This document shows positions 13,573-25,572 of a DNA stretch of 64,000 nucleotides, piece after piece. The notes under the pieces were generated by a model. The model had not been told where the DNA came from and did no database searches. It saw only the letters and a list, made by a program, of their open reading frames with translations. Numbering within the stretch: the first letter of the stretch is position 1; every line of letters begins with the position of its first letter. Source of the DNA: Monarcha castaneiventris obscurior (taxonomy: Eukaryota; Chordata; Aves; Passeriformes; Monarchidae); the NCBI GenBank assembly GCA_026261815.1, contig JAMPIT010000886.1:21372001-21436000 (forward strand). Reading direction: 5' to 3'. Position numbers and translations under genes: made by a program.

Positions 13573-13850
13573 GAGACCTCAACAGATTGTAGAGAGACCT
13601 TGACAAACTAGAGAAATGGGCAATCACCAGCCATATGAGGTTTAACAAGGGCAAGTGCTGGATTCTGCACCTGGGATGGGGCAACCCTGGCTGTGTGTAC
13701 AGACTGGGGAAGGAGAGACTGGAGAGAAGCACTGTGGAAAGGTCCCTGGGGGTCCTGGCCAGTGGCAAGGTAGATGTGGGTCAGCAGCGCCCTGGCAACC
13801 CGGAGGGCCAAGCGTGTCTGGCTTGGATCAGGCTGCACCCTGTGAAGAGG
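13573..13850 (+). mobile_element. CR1 LINE fragment, ORF2 reverse-transcriptase C-terminal region (decayed)
   Basis: Reading the + strand from about 13579 gives [20 protein letters not shown] followed by [12 protein letters not shown] and then [14 protein letters not shown]. This follows the CR1 ORF2 pattern 'DLDrLEeWAdrnlMkFNkdKCkvLHLGrnNP ... LGVLvd.kl..sqQC' from the C-terminal side of the reverse transcriptase. After about 13830 the resemblance fades and no CR1 3' end follows, so the copy is truncated at both ends. Upstream of 13579 the frame hits a stop. The 142-codon minus-strand frame that overlaps it is an antisense shadow. The DNA from 13850 to about 14010 is GC-rich and may be further degraded CR1, but I cannot align it. 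Confidence 0.8.
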
Positions 13851-15061
13851 CACAGCCAGATGGCCACCCCCATGCTCCTTTCCTTTCCCCCTGCTCCCAT
13901 GCGTGGCAAAATGAGACAGGCAGCACGGAGGCTGTGAGGACATCCTTAAGAGAGCTCTGTTTGCTCTGTCAAAGGCTCTGTTAGGATGTTCCAGGACAAG
14001 GCAGCCACAGGGCTGGGTTGCAAGAGGAGGGTGCACCTCTTTGAAGAGTTATGTGTAGGTTATGGAAATATTGAGGGGATACACTTGGGATACCGTTCTG
14101 GCTGGAAGGAGAGGAAATAAGATGGATAAAAAGGGTTGTTGCAGATTACCAGGCTATTCATGAAGGGGCACAGAATGATACATGCTGAAAATCTGCCATG
14201 GACTTTCTAGGACAGGGTAGAGGTGTGTGTGATGTGAAGAAGGCCAGATACAGCTGGTCATCACATGTGGAGAGGACTGTAGCAACTGGACATTGCAGAG
14301 AATGGAAGTATCAACAGGTATTTGAGGGGCAGAGCATAGGGCAGAAAGGCACAGCATATTACCAAAAGAAAAGATTGACCAAACAGATCAGAGAATATAG
14401 TTCTTGCAGATGAGAAAGAGAGAGCTTAGACTGAGACAGCTGAAAAAACATCTTCCTCCAAAAATCTGGCCTAGCCATACTGCAAAGATTTTAGTCCTCT
14501 TACGAATTGCTGCAATTTATACAACATTGTTTTAATGCCAACCAAAAACACTGGTGGCTCACCTCAAACAGATCACAAGCTGTAGGCAGTCAGGTATGGA
14601 TTGACAGACAGCTTAGAGGTCCATACAGCTGGAGCAGATCATGGAAACAATGAGAAGCAAAAACTGCATCAGCAGGCTCAATCTAAGCCATTCCCATTTG
14701 TCAATCCACATTCTTTGGCTGTCGGAATTATTTGTGTTTTCAGAGGAAAAATTTCTCTGTCTTTATCATGAAGCGCATTGGGTCTTTCTGCTGTCTGTTC
14801 ATATCTGCTCCGTCACAGCACTCCAGCCCCAAGGCCCCTTTTCTCTCTCCTTCCTTCCTGTTCTCTGTCAGTAGGAATAATTGCAAGGAAGAGGCAAGCT
14901 CAAATTCAAGCTGAGTGTGATCAGTGTGTTTTAGAGGGAAGGAAAGGAGTGTTTAGGATTGGCATGTAGGAGCTGTGGCAGATGAAGTGTTGACTAAATT
15001 AACTGTCACCTTCTAATGACCACAAGCAAATGATTGTGGTGTGAGGTTTTCCTCTCCATGT

Positions 15062-15232
15062 CCTACAACCATAGAATGGTTTGGGTTGGAAGGAACCTTT
15101 AAAGGTCATCTAGTCCTACCCTTCACAATGAGAAAGGACATCTTCAACTAGAACAAGTTGCTCAAAGCCCTGTCCAGCCTGACCTTGAATGTTTCCAGTG
15201 ATGGGAATATCTGCAGCCTCTCTGGGCAACCA
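15062..15232 (-). mobile_element. CR1 LINE 3'-end fragment, antisense to ADK
   Basis: The + strand reads CATAGAATGGTTTGGGTTGG, then AAGGAACCTTTAAAGGTCAT, then TTGCTCAAAGCCCTGTCCAG and CCTGACCTTGAATGTTTCCA, and ends at TCTCTGGGCAACC. This is the reverse complement of the familiar avian CR1 3' terminus (consensus sense end ...CCATTCTATGATTCTATGA), so the element is on the minus strand. It is 5'-truncated, as most CR1 copies are, and moderately diverged. Only one trace of the terminal ATTCTATG octamer is preserved, at 15069-15077. Confidence 0.93.
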
Positions 15233-15474
15233 GAGGTGCATTTTCTGGTGATGTCAAATTTTATCTTTTTACCAAGAAACGTGAAGGTGTTGGACCTTCT
15301 CAGTGACCTTAAGAATGAGCACAGACAAAATCATTGTAATGTTCTCTAGCATTGGTTCCCAACATGACTGAATTTTGATAAAACTCCCTTGGAAAAACAG
15401 CCTGTGAGAGACAGACACCTGTGATAAAACCTTTCAGCACAGAGGATTATGCTTTGGAAAGGGACTGGTAATTG

Positions 15475-15528
15475 AAAATGGGATCTATGGACTTGCTCAA
15501 AAAAATGGGATCTATGGACTTGTTTATT
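15475..15528. repeat. Two-copy 27-bp tandem duplication (partial second copy)
   Basis: ATGGGATCTATGGACTTG occurs at 15478 and again 27 bp downstream at 15505, each copy preceded by a run of A. The duplication is exact over the shared block, so it is recent relative to the neighbouring CR1. Confidence 0.9.
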
Positions 15529-15906
15529 TGAGGAACAGTATTGGGTTAATTTCTTGTGTGGATGCTGCTCATCCATCCTGGGAATTACTTGGCTATCAAG
15601 ACTCTGTTCCCACTACCACAGCCTTGTTCCATGGTATCCCTCTTACCAGGCCTGAGAGTCTGGGTTTTACTGAGTTTTGAGGTTTGACTAAGCTTATAAG
15701 ATACATTTCAAGACTTTTTTCTGTAACCACAAGTACATAAGCAGAGAGAGCAGGGGAGGTTAATGAATACATGCAGTCTCCTGATTTCAGCAGCTGGAGC
15801 TTTTAAGAAATGCACCAAAAATCACAGGCTCTGGCAGGAATATGTATGTCATATGTATACGTGTGCTCTAATGTTTGTCAGAATCAAATGCTGTGAAAGC
15901 TATCCC

Positions 15907-15926
15907 TTTTTTTTTTTTTTTTACAG
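15907..15926 (+). other. T16 tract followed by ACAG (decoy 3' splice-site look-alike)
   Basis: Sixteen T residues followed by ACAG form a near-ideal polypyrimidine tract and acceptor inside the 22.9-kb intron. If spliced to the 115-nt exon, the frame would stay open for 17 codons and stop at 15977-15979; an AATAAA follows at 16599-16604. Nothing else supports an exon here. It is recorded as a cryptic site, not a gene part. Confidence 0.3.
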
Positions 15927-18208
15927 AGTCGCTCATAACAGTTTTAAACAAATTACTTTTAGTCAGATACATTTTATGACTGGTCTTGGCCCAAAGGGAA
16001 ATCTTCAGAAAGTCTGAGCAAAATCAGTTCAGCAATGGAAAATGCTTTTATACTGAAATATTTGCATAATTCAAGAACAGCTGAAGCTACAAACTTTTAA
16101 CTTGGCTTGTTTTATAGCTTTAATAGAGGAAAGAAAAACAATCCAAATTTAAAGAAAATCACTTCAGCATTTTTCAAGTTATGAGTGATGAAATCTGGCA
16201 TGTTCAGGGGTGAACATAGAATTTTCCATTCTTTTTTCCCCCTGATGTTTGCAGGACCACCTCTATTTAAGGGCATGTTTGTAATAACCTCATTTGCCAA
16301 AATATGGCAGTAAAAATGGATTTTTGTAAGGATTCAAGCATTAAAGCCAGCTCAGGTCAGGCTTACTAACCACTTAAGTCTTCATTTTTTGGGACATATT
16401 ACTTGAGATATTTCAGGGAATCTATTAGCAGTGCTGGCAAATGTGGTAAAAGGAGAGAGGTTCACCTTAAAACTTTATTAGTGCACCTACCACATAGTGC
16501 ATGCAGAAATAGTTTTGTAGATTTCTGTGTTATCATTGTTGTTTTATCCAGTCTGTAAATTAAACAGCCTGTGCAGTGTAGCCAAGTTAATATGTCACAA
16601 TAAAATGGCATTGTCACCAAATTTTAGAGCCTGCCGACCAAACTTTTGATATTGAAGAAATACTAGGCATTTGCCTCTACATGTTATGTGAAACAGAAAA
16701 CTGAGATGAATGGATGCTGGTGTCACCCAGTACAACCATTGTTATGGTAATAGATGCAGATATGTTCATAAATCAAAAGTTTCTATGTTTGAATAGAACT
16801 ATAACCTAATCTAAATTAAAATAATGACGAATACTAGTATGTTTTATGAATTATGAAACTCCTTTTACTTTGTAAGGCTATGTTAGATCTGAAGTATTTT
16901 AGGAGATTTTTTTAAACCATTCGTTTAAGAAGGGTTATCACAATTGTTGAAATGAGAGATTTTAAGAGCCATTTTTAAATGATAGTAGCATGATGGTGTA
17001 TGCTTTTTGAGGGGAATAAAGAGGGCTGATGTTCAAGCATGTAGCTCACTCTAAACAGAGGCCAGTAGGTTTTCCTTGTCAGGTCGTGCTGCAATCACAG
17101 ACCAAGGTGTTACCTTGTAAGCCTATCTGTAAACCACAGAAGTATTTCATACTATTGACACTGCTGACATTTTATGGTGGGTCTGTTTGCAGCTCCTCTT
17201 GTGTAAGTTACTGAGTATAATGTGTTCTTCTCTAAGGAGCAAGAAAAGGTGTTATTTTTTTTCCTTGCTTACAGCTCTCATGCTTGGCCTTCCAGACAGG
17301 AAAAGCTTGACTAGCCCTTTTTTGTATCAACTAGGCTTCCTATGCATTTATACAAACTAGAGAAGTGCCTTGGACACAGGGAAGCAGTAGCTGAGTTTTA
17401 TTACCATGTGCTCTCTTTTTGACACAATTACACACTTTCACTCTTTCCTATCCCTTTATATTCACAAATAGAAATAAAAGTTTCAAAAACAAAAGTGGAT
17501 TTAGAAAAAAAGGAAATTTCAGTCCCCTAATGGCTTAACAAGTGAGCCAGAAAGCCCAAAAGAATCCGTTTATTTGTGTCTTAGGAAATCATAAAATCTA
17601 AATTAATAATTAGCATTTGTTGATAGAGATTAATGAAAAGCAAAGCTGGTAATACCTTTTTGTAATTGAGACCATTCATGCTTTTATGTTGTGTGGGAGT
17701 GGAAGACTGAGTGTTTATTAGACAGGTGAAGCATGTTATTAAAACCTAAATTCCTGGATACAGGTACCTTGACTGGACGTAAAAGTGTATCAACTGTCGC
17801 ATCTCCAAGAATGTGTATACACATGTGTATATAGGCACATCTGTGTGTTTCAGTAATTTCATATTGATTTAAGAATAGGATGTCTTCTCAAGGCTATTGT
17901 GTCAATACACCAATTTAGCCCAAAAATTGAGAGCGAAGATGGGAAATCCCTTTTTCATGTATACTCACTAAACAAATATCAAACCTAGTTCAAATTTCAG
18001 GTGCTACAATGTAATTACATTCTGGTGTTCTGAGGAAAAATTACTCCTTTAAGCTGTGGAAAAAATGCATGTTTGTTAAAGGACAATAAATATGGATCCC
18101 TGCTCCATTCCTTAGAACAAGGCTGTATTTATTCTTTCATGGAAGAATTTCTTTATTTGTTTCTCAGACACAGATACATCGATTTAGGAATTCAGTTTTT
18201 ATATTGTA

Positions 18209-18237
18209 ATTCTAAAAAGGATTCTAAAAAGGATTCT
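18209..18237. repeat. 12-bp tandem repeat, two and a half copies
   Basis: ATTCTAAAAAGG is repeated exactly at 18209-18220 and 18221-18232, and ATTCT restarts at 18233. It is a small intronic minisatellite-like repeat. Confidence 0.9.
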
Positions 18238-18334
18238 TGGAGACATAACTATTAATAGACAAATCCACTGCTTAGGTAGTAGAAATCATATGATATTGGA
18301 GTGGCAATAGAGAGTGAAAGAGTAGAAGCAGGAC

Positions 18335-18508
18335 TGAGGCAGACCAAAGGTCTGTCTCTAACGCGGTTTGCAACTGTGCAGCAGCGGGTACTTGTAAAAG
18401 AGGATGAAACCAGAGCAAATCTAGAGTAATAGTTCCATGTTACACTCCAGCAAAATGCAGCTCGGGGATTGGTGAACTAGAGATGTTGTCTTTGTGCTTA
18501 ATAGGCCA
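18335..18508 (-). mobile_element. Old CR1/L3-like LINE 3'-end fragment, antisense to ADK
   Basis: The + strand has GGCAGACCAAAGGTCTGTCT, then ATGAAACCAGAGCAAAT, AATAGTTCCATGTTACACTC and a block ending CTAGAGATGTTGTCTTTGTG with CTTAATAGGCC. The order of these blocks follows the reverse complement of the ancient amniote CR1/L3-type 3' end ('cagaccaaaggtccatctagcccagtatcctgtc ... ggtgctc ... aaccagagcaaa ... taatagcc'). Divergence is heavy, so the insertion is old. The exact subfamily is not determined. Confidence 0.65.
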
Positions 18509-19453
18509 AAATGGGATTTTGTTATACATAACGTCTTGTGATAATGAGTGTCACGGAGTCTGTGTTATGTAAAGAAAAACATCCCCTTACTTGTTTGCAT
18601 TCAGACACTTAAGAGCATTCCTGGCTGTCTCGACTGCTTGTGGCCAGTCCACAATCATTCCATGTACAATGTCTTTTTACTTTTGATTTTAAAGAACTCT
18701 TGCTTACCTCCCATGCACTATTCTTTTTTCCAGACTCTTTTCGTATTCTGTTTACTTGTTCTGTGTTTGATCCATAATTCTGACACTCTGAGCCACCCTA
18801 CACTGCACCTTTTTTCAGGTCTGCTTAGTCTTCGTGAATGGGGAGCCAAAATGTTCAGCTTGCAGGTTCCTGAGGAATTTACAGTGGTTTGATTTTGTTG
18901 TTTCCTTTGATCGGTGTTCCTCTCTTAATAATTTCTAACAGTTTACTTGCTTTTCTGGCTGCCACTTATGATTGATCTGACATTTTCATAGAATTATCTG
19001 TTGTAACTTCAAATTTTCTTTATGGTGTGGTAATTTGTGGTTTAGAGCCCATCATTGTGTATTAAAGCTAGATTGTTTTTTAAATGGGCACCTTTTTTAC
19101 ATTGATTGACAAAGAATTTTAAAACCCATTAGTCGTGGACACTTTTGCCATTCTTCACACTCAACTTTTGTTTTTACTATTCCAAATGAATCTAAATCTC
19201 TCACAAGAAGATGGTGCCTGCTGCACTGGTGAGCTCCCTCAGAAATGGTGTGTATAGCCAGGGGATGCTGCCCCAGAGCAGGTACACACAGCTAGCTTTG
19301 AAACTGGACTTAGCCAGGGGGATTTTGGTAGGGCCACCTCTTAAACTACTGGAGGCCTGTCTTGCTTGATTCTGGAGGGCAAAACTGAATAAATTTAATC
19401 CCAAATAGACATTCTTCTTCTGAAAAGAAAGTACCTCTACACTGCAGTGCTTC

Positions 19454-19470
19454 TTTTTTTTTTTTTTTTT
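19454..19470. repeat. T17 homopolymer
   Basis: Seventeen consecutive T residues lie in intron sequence. A homopolymer this long tends to vary in length between individuals and to cause sequencing errors. Confidence 0.9.
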
Positions 19471-20671
19471 AAGAAATGAGGCCTTCCCTTTGATATTATT
19501 CCTCAATTAGAGCACCTACACAAAATTAATTAATCATAAATTGCTGATGTCTCCTGTAATGGCTGTAATACTTAAAAACTGGTGTCATTTTACTTGCAAC
19601 CTGAGTGAGTTGTGAGGTATTTGTTCAGAAAATGTTACATCAGTACATTATTATTCTGTTGGCTCAAACAATGAGGCAACAGAACTGCCTACAACTCTTG
19701 AGAAGAGAGAATGGGAGTATTTAAGCCTTGTGGTTACCAAAGCAGGCCCTTACTCTGCTGAGCAGTCATGGAAGGAACGAGGGTTCACCTTATACATTCT
19801 GTGGTTACGTGCTCCTCAGAGCACAAGATTCTGAGACTTGGGTCCATGGCAGTTTTAAACTGAGAATAAAATCAGAAGTCGATGCCTCCTCCTAGGACAC
19901 ACATTTCCATCCCCTGCTTCTCCACCCACATGGGGCAGTTCATCAGTCTGCACTCACTGACAGAAGCCTGCCTGGGGAGGTGCTGAGTGCACTGGGCCAG
20001 CCCCTCGCAGTGCCCAGGCAAGTGCTGGTGCTGACATGGGAGGAGAATGTGCAGCATTTGCCATGGAAGGAGGCAAGGATGAGGCTCCTTATCTGCAAAC
20101 TGGCTGAAGCTGCTGTGGAGCCTCACTTTGAGGCATAAAACATGGTGTTTTCTTTTGAACTTCCATCTAACAACAACAACAACTCTAGCTCCAAAGTGGG
20201 AATGGAAGTAGCTTCAGCATTGGCTGATAATACTGTAGAATGATGTCTGAAAAGCAAAGAGCAGAGAGCTAGGGGACAGAGCCACAGATATACTATCAGA
20301 AGGGAAACAAACTCTTTATGATCTCATATGCTGAAAACCACCAATTTTATTATGGAACTCAACTAAAAGATTGGTGAAACAGCAGAATCAGTAATTGAGA
20401 AGCACTGGAAATGTTTCATCAGCCTTCCAAATTTAAATTGTGCTTTTCACATATACATGTAATTGATGCAATTTTATCAAGGTTATCCCTGTTTTCTGAA
20501 AATGACACCTACCTACCTACCCACACTTATCCATGTACACCAAACAGGGAATTCTGGTGACTTTCAGTTTTTCAGCAGCTGTTTCTACATCTACAGTGTT
20601 ATGTCAGTCTAAATAAATCTTTCTGAGTTTTTGAAAAAACTGAAGAAAATCCAAATCTATAGTGTTCTGAA

Positions 20672-20708
20672 AATAAGTTTCATAGAAATAATAAGTTTCA
20701 TAGAAAAT
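20672..20708. repeat. Two-copy 18-bp tandem duplication
   Basis: AATAAGTTTCATAGAAAT at 20672-20689 is followed directly by a second copy from 20690 that has one extra A. It is a short, nearly perfect intronic duplication. Confidence 0.9.
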
Positions 20709-21757
20709 AATAATCCTAGACACTTCTAATTAAATTTATGCTTTAAGTTTAAAGTTCATCATTGTCCTTTTCTGTGCATTCATTCACTGTTCCTGCAATA
20801 TTCAGTATTGGACACCTAGCCATTTCTCCTTAAAAACATATGCTTTAATGAGTTGAAATCTGAAACCTGTGCTTTAAAGGTTTACAGTGTATACACTTCT
20901 CACCTCCCAACATTTAGGGTTGAATCATACTAACAGGATGTCTGATTTATTAAATTAATCCGATAGTGTTTTTTTACTGGTAATTTTTGAGAAATAGATT
21001 TTCTCTGTATCCTAATTTGGTGTGATTATTTTTTTTTCATTGTAAGAAATTAAATGTATGGCTTGTTCAGCAGGTTTCATAATAGATCAATAATTTGTTG
21101 GGTTAACTTTTTTTTTTCCTGTGGAGATGTGGGAAGATCAATGTCTGTAGTGCCCTAGGTCAGGATCAATAGTTTTAATAAAACTTCCCTTTTTTGTTGT
21201 TTTGGGGTTGTTGTTTTTTTTTGTTTTGCCTTTGTACCTTTGTATGGTTTTGCTTTTATTAATGAGCTTTTCCTTTAGTTTCAGACCATTAATGGTTTTC
21301 AGATAATGTCACGCTGCCCAAGGTCAAGGCCAGTTTGAACTGAAAACTCTACTTACCAATGTTTAAATCTATTGTATGGGCTTACATATGTTAGAAGACA
21401 TAAGAATTTGAATCACTGCTTTCCAGGGCCCAAAGTTAAAATAAAACAAAATCTCAACCTTTTGGGAGGATGACACATTCAGGCCTTTCTTGTGTTTCTT
21501 TAAATAAATAACAGTTGTCTCATTTATGGATTTCATACTGGCGTTAACAACGTGGGTAACTACTGTGGCCTTGACTGCTCTTCAATTAAAGATACTAAAA
21601 GCTCCATATGGACTTTTATAATGCTCATTCCACAAAACTAGTTTGAACTAAAATAGCATCTCTTTTGTTTATTCCTGAAATTCTGGATGGGAGGAAGCAA
21701 ATTATCAAAGCGTGTGTTATCAGCTGGAGTGCTTGAGAGAATGCGATGTTGTTGTCT

Positions 21758-21825
21758 GAGGCTCAACCCTGTGTCTTTTGAAATCAATGGAAAGATCTCA
21801 TTAACTTCATTGGATATTGATTATG
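21758..21825. repeat. Degraded 'TTGACTTCAATGG'-type ancient repeat
   Basis: The order GGCTCAACCCTGTGTCTTTT, GAAATCAATGGAAAGATCTC and ATTAACTTCATTGGATATTG parallels the well-known sauropsid repeat pattern 'tcaatggaaagactcccattgacttcaatggg.tttggatcagg'. Identification is by recalled pattern, without a database comparison. Confidence 0.5.
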
Positions 21826-23649
21826 GTCATGGAGAACTTAAAACATTCATAAATACTAATGAGTTATACTGATCCATGTGTCTTTTTGTGTGTTGTACCT
21901 TGTCTGGATCTGCGATTCAGTTTTTGTAGTCTACCTAGAGGTTATAGAAAAAGCAAACCTTATGTAAGCTGAAAGATTTGATAACACATTTTACCTGGAG
22001 GTGTCTTCTTTGTTGTGTGGTAGAAGCGAGGGGCACAAAGAACTGCACCCTTTGACCACTGGCACCTAGACAGATTATCTTCTGCAGGAGATATTTTTTT
22101 CCATTATTTTGGCAGTGTTAGCCTGTTTTTTTCTAGGCAGCAGTTCACTTCATAACAAATCATCACAGAGGAGTTTGAACAGCAGAATCTGTACTCAGAA
22201 GGTGCCCTACAGACTCTGGTAGCCTATCATCTTTAATTTAGAGATTTTATTTCCCATCTTGTGATTACAGTTGAATGAACATTGTAGAAAAGTTTAAATT
22301 GTAGCTATCCATGTCATGCTTTTGCCATAGATGATGGAACTTATGTTTTCAAGCCTCTAATCTTCACCTGTTCAAATAGTCTCTATAGAATAATCACACA
22401 GAATGGAAGGAGAGTAAAATGTGGGCATGTGTGGTGTCCCTGGATGAAAATTAACTGGAGGAACTGACCCTTTGATTAGAAGTTTCTCTGCTGTATCGTC
22501 CAATTGCAGACAATGAAAGTTGTGGGAAATAGATGGCTGAATGGAAGACAAATCCTTAGCTCCAGGAGGGACAGAGCAGAGATCCTGGCTAGTGGAAAAA
22601 GCAGACAAAGGAGGGATTTGAATGGGTCCTGCTTTGCCTGACTTTAGGGACTTGGAATTTATTTTGTGTAAGATGACAAAAACGTCTAGAATGAACATTG
22701 AGGGCATGTGGGAGGTTAATTGGAGTGCTTGGAAGTGGTTAATTGTCTAAAAGTGGAATTGTGAGATTTTATGATCAGTTTGGCTGAGTGATTTCCACAG
22801 TAGGTTTTAGAGATAATGCAAAATGGAAACTATTTAAGTGCCATATCTGAAGAGTAGGCTGTGCATGTCAGTCTGATACCACTGACCTGGCCTTGACACA
22901 CCTGAGCCCATTATAGACTGTGAAGTGGCAGTTAAGGTACAAACCTCTGGATGCCACAAAAATAATGTTTATGTAGTTGATCCCATTTGAATGAAAGTAG
23001 ACTCTGTCTTATTTTCACCATAACTGTTTTCTTTGTTATGAATAATGAAGACAGTAAAGTAAGCAGACCTGGCATAGAGTATATACAGACAGCAGATTTA
23101 GTGAATAGGGTAAACATGGACTGTTCTTACATAGTTATCTTTTGGCTATACCTATTGAATGATATAATACTAATGTTTGTTCAAAAAGAATGCACAGAGT
23201 CATCTGACACCAGATTTAAAGTTTGGGAGGCTGTGTACACTGATTTTGTTTGCTGTAGTCTGCTACCCTGTGCCCCCCACTGCCCTCCTGATCCGTCCTG
23301 ATTCTTCTGCCTGCCCCAGTGATTAGCAGTCAAAACTAAATCAGAGAGGAGTCTATGGAACCAAATATTTATGTCCCTTGTAATGTGACACTGTGATATT
23401 GTACTGTGAACCTGAAAAGATGCCAGGCCATGCGTTGTGTCTAATAGCAATTGATCAAAAATGGAGCTGCAGAACTCTACTCCAAATTGTTGGCTTTAAA
23501 AATTTGATAGTAAGTACATTTCCTGATAGAATGTAACAGTGCAGTAAACTGTGCATGCCCTCTCTTCCCTCCGCACCTGTCCAACTGCAGAACGCTGTTT
23601 GTACAGTACATTGTCGTCGCTGACAACTGAATAAGAATTTTTAGGAGCA

Positions 23650-24070
23650 GTTGGCTATCAAGTGATGGCAAATTTAAAGGTTATGCAAATTGTGCCAGTA
23701 CAGCCCAGCTTGTTTCAGACCTCTTTTCTCTATTATCATATCAATTGAGTCAGCTCATAGTAGACAAAGCAAGGTTATGGGAACCACCTAGAGCATCATG
23801 CACCATTAAACATCAATGCAGCATACATGAACATCTGCAACAACGATCTTATTAACAGAGGGTATAACGGAAGGCAATAAACCGCTTTCTTAGTCACCTA
23901 ATTGTAAAAAATTTAATAACCTAATACTTGCATTATTTATCAACAGCTATTTGGTCCAAAATTATGCAATTGCAGTGGTCTAGATTACAATACCTATTGT
24001 CTGCTGTAAATTGCTACAAAAATATGAAAATCCATTTGTGAGCAGTAAAACACTTTAGTTAGTAGAATGC
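23650..24070. other. AT-rich stretch with many homeodomain-like cores; candidate conserved noncoding element
   Basis: No repeat or coding resemblance was recognised here. The segment carries an octamer ATGCAAAT (23683-23690) and many ATTA/TAAT cores, with balanced complex sequence rather than low-complexity runs. That texture is typical of conserved intronic regulatory DNA, but conservation cannot be judged from one sequence. Confidence 0.25.
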
Positions 24071-25540
24071 TAAAAATGCAATTTTCTTTTAATTTCTGAC
24101 ACATCATGAAATATAAGTATCTGCTTTTTGCACTGACCTTTTTATACTTGGCTAAAACCAAATATAAAAAAAACCTAAGAACTGTTTTTGATTTCCTGCT
24201 TGACTAGATAGCTCGAACATTTCAAAAATCAAGGCACAGTTGTTTTGCTGTGAAAAGTAACACAGAAAACATAACATGATCTTGTGTGTGTGCAGTCAAA
24301 ACAGATGTTTGGAGGGATAAAGTAAAGCATATTAGATGTCTGTACTGGATATGTGTTGTGTGTTGGCTTCTGGAGGAGACACTGCACTGGTTTAGAAGAT
24401 GAGAGTATATGAAGCTGTGATCTCAAATAGCTGGGGGAAACGTATAACAAAATAAAAATACGTTTGAAGTTGGCAACAAAGAGAAAGGAGGTTTGGCTCT
24501 TTGGGCCAAGCCAAAGTCTAGGGACAGGCTAGGCTTGAAGCCCACCCTTTGCTGGGATCAGATTCATTGGTGGGCAGTGACAGCCCTCCTCTCCCTGGAG
24601 GTGGGGGCACTCGCTGGCTTAACAGGGAACCAGAGGCCTGCTCATGCAAGCTCAGAGCTACAGAGGGAGAGCACCACCCTTCCTGTTTTATCCTGAATAT
24701 GCAAATGTACAGGTATTTAAGAATTAAAACAGAAAAGAAATAAGAGACTGGATGAATAAATCAATACAGGCTCAAAGGTTGAGTTTGACAAGTGCATTCA
24801 GCAGAAAATCCTGCTCCAAACATTAGTCTGCTCCCAAGCAGCTTTGTTCCTTCCTGGCACTGTCTGCTCCCGACTGTTGCCACTGAGTAGCAGCGACCAG
24901 ATCAGATTTGTACTTATGTGGAAAAAGAATGAAACCTTCTACATTTTTGTTAACATAAAAATCCAAATTGTGCTAGGATCACTGGCTACAATCAGTGTCT
25001 GGTCACCAGTAGACACCTCGGTCATTGCTTTAATCAGCAAAAATCAACAGGTGATGGCGAATGATGTGGGGAAAGAGGAAGAGTGGTTAGACAAAGATGC
25101 GTAGAAGCTTGGTAAAAGGATGAATTTGGCAAGCTGAGAGTTACAGGCATTAATTTTGTTTCCATAGAAAAAGAAAAGTTTTTCTTAAAAAATGTTGAAG
25201 TGGAAGTCTTTTCTTTTTAAATCTGGTTTTACTTCCTCTAGGAAAAGATGGCAAAAAAAGCAGCGAAATTGTCTAAATAGCCATTAAGTATATGTTTTCT
25301 ACTGAAATGGTTCTAAAATGAACAAATAACAAGCATTTTCCATTTTTTCCACATTTTTGAGTTGCAGTTCAAATGATCTCACTCTGTAGGCTAACCAGAG
25401 TTTTTTCCTGCATATCTCTGTGGTTTTTAAAGCAGTATCTGCTTCTTGCCTTTCTTCATAACTTTACATAACTTAATTATATCAGCAGAGTGTCTGTGTT
25501 TTACTTATACACATCTATTTACTTGCTCACCAGCCTTGCT

Positions 25541-25572
25541 TTTCAGATTGGAAACTCTTCAGAGCAGGATTT
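25541..25572. repeat. Short degraded ancient-repeat remnant
   Basis: TTTCAGATTGGAAACTCTTC followed by AGAGCAGGATTTTTTTT resembles the 'tagattgtaaactctttgggcagggaccatctttt' module of old amniote LINE-related repeats. Only about 32 bp are convincing. Confidence 0.4.

Noticed and set aside
13608..14036. 142-codon minus-strand open frame
   Set aside because: It is antisense to the CR1 ORF2 fragment and the GC-rich DNA next to it, so it is a shadow rather than a gene.
16180..16245. Possible box C/D snoRNA (GTGATGAA ... CTGA)
   Set aside because: Boxes are about 50 nt apart but there is no terminal stem and no C'/D' pair. A chance pairing of short motifs.
17811..17824. Perfect 14-bp palindrome ATGTGTATACACAT
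   Set aside because: Self-complementary AT/GT alternations are common in vertebrate DNA, and nothing else marks a binding site.
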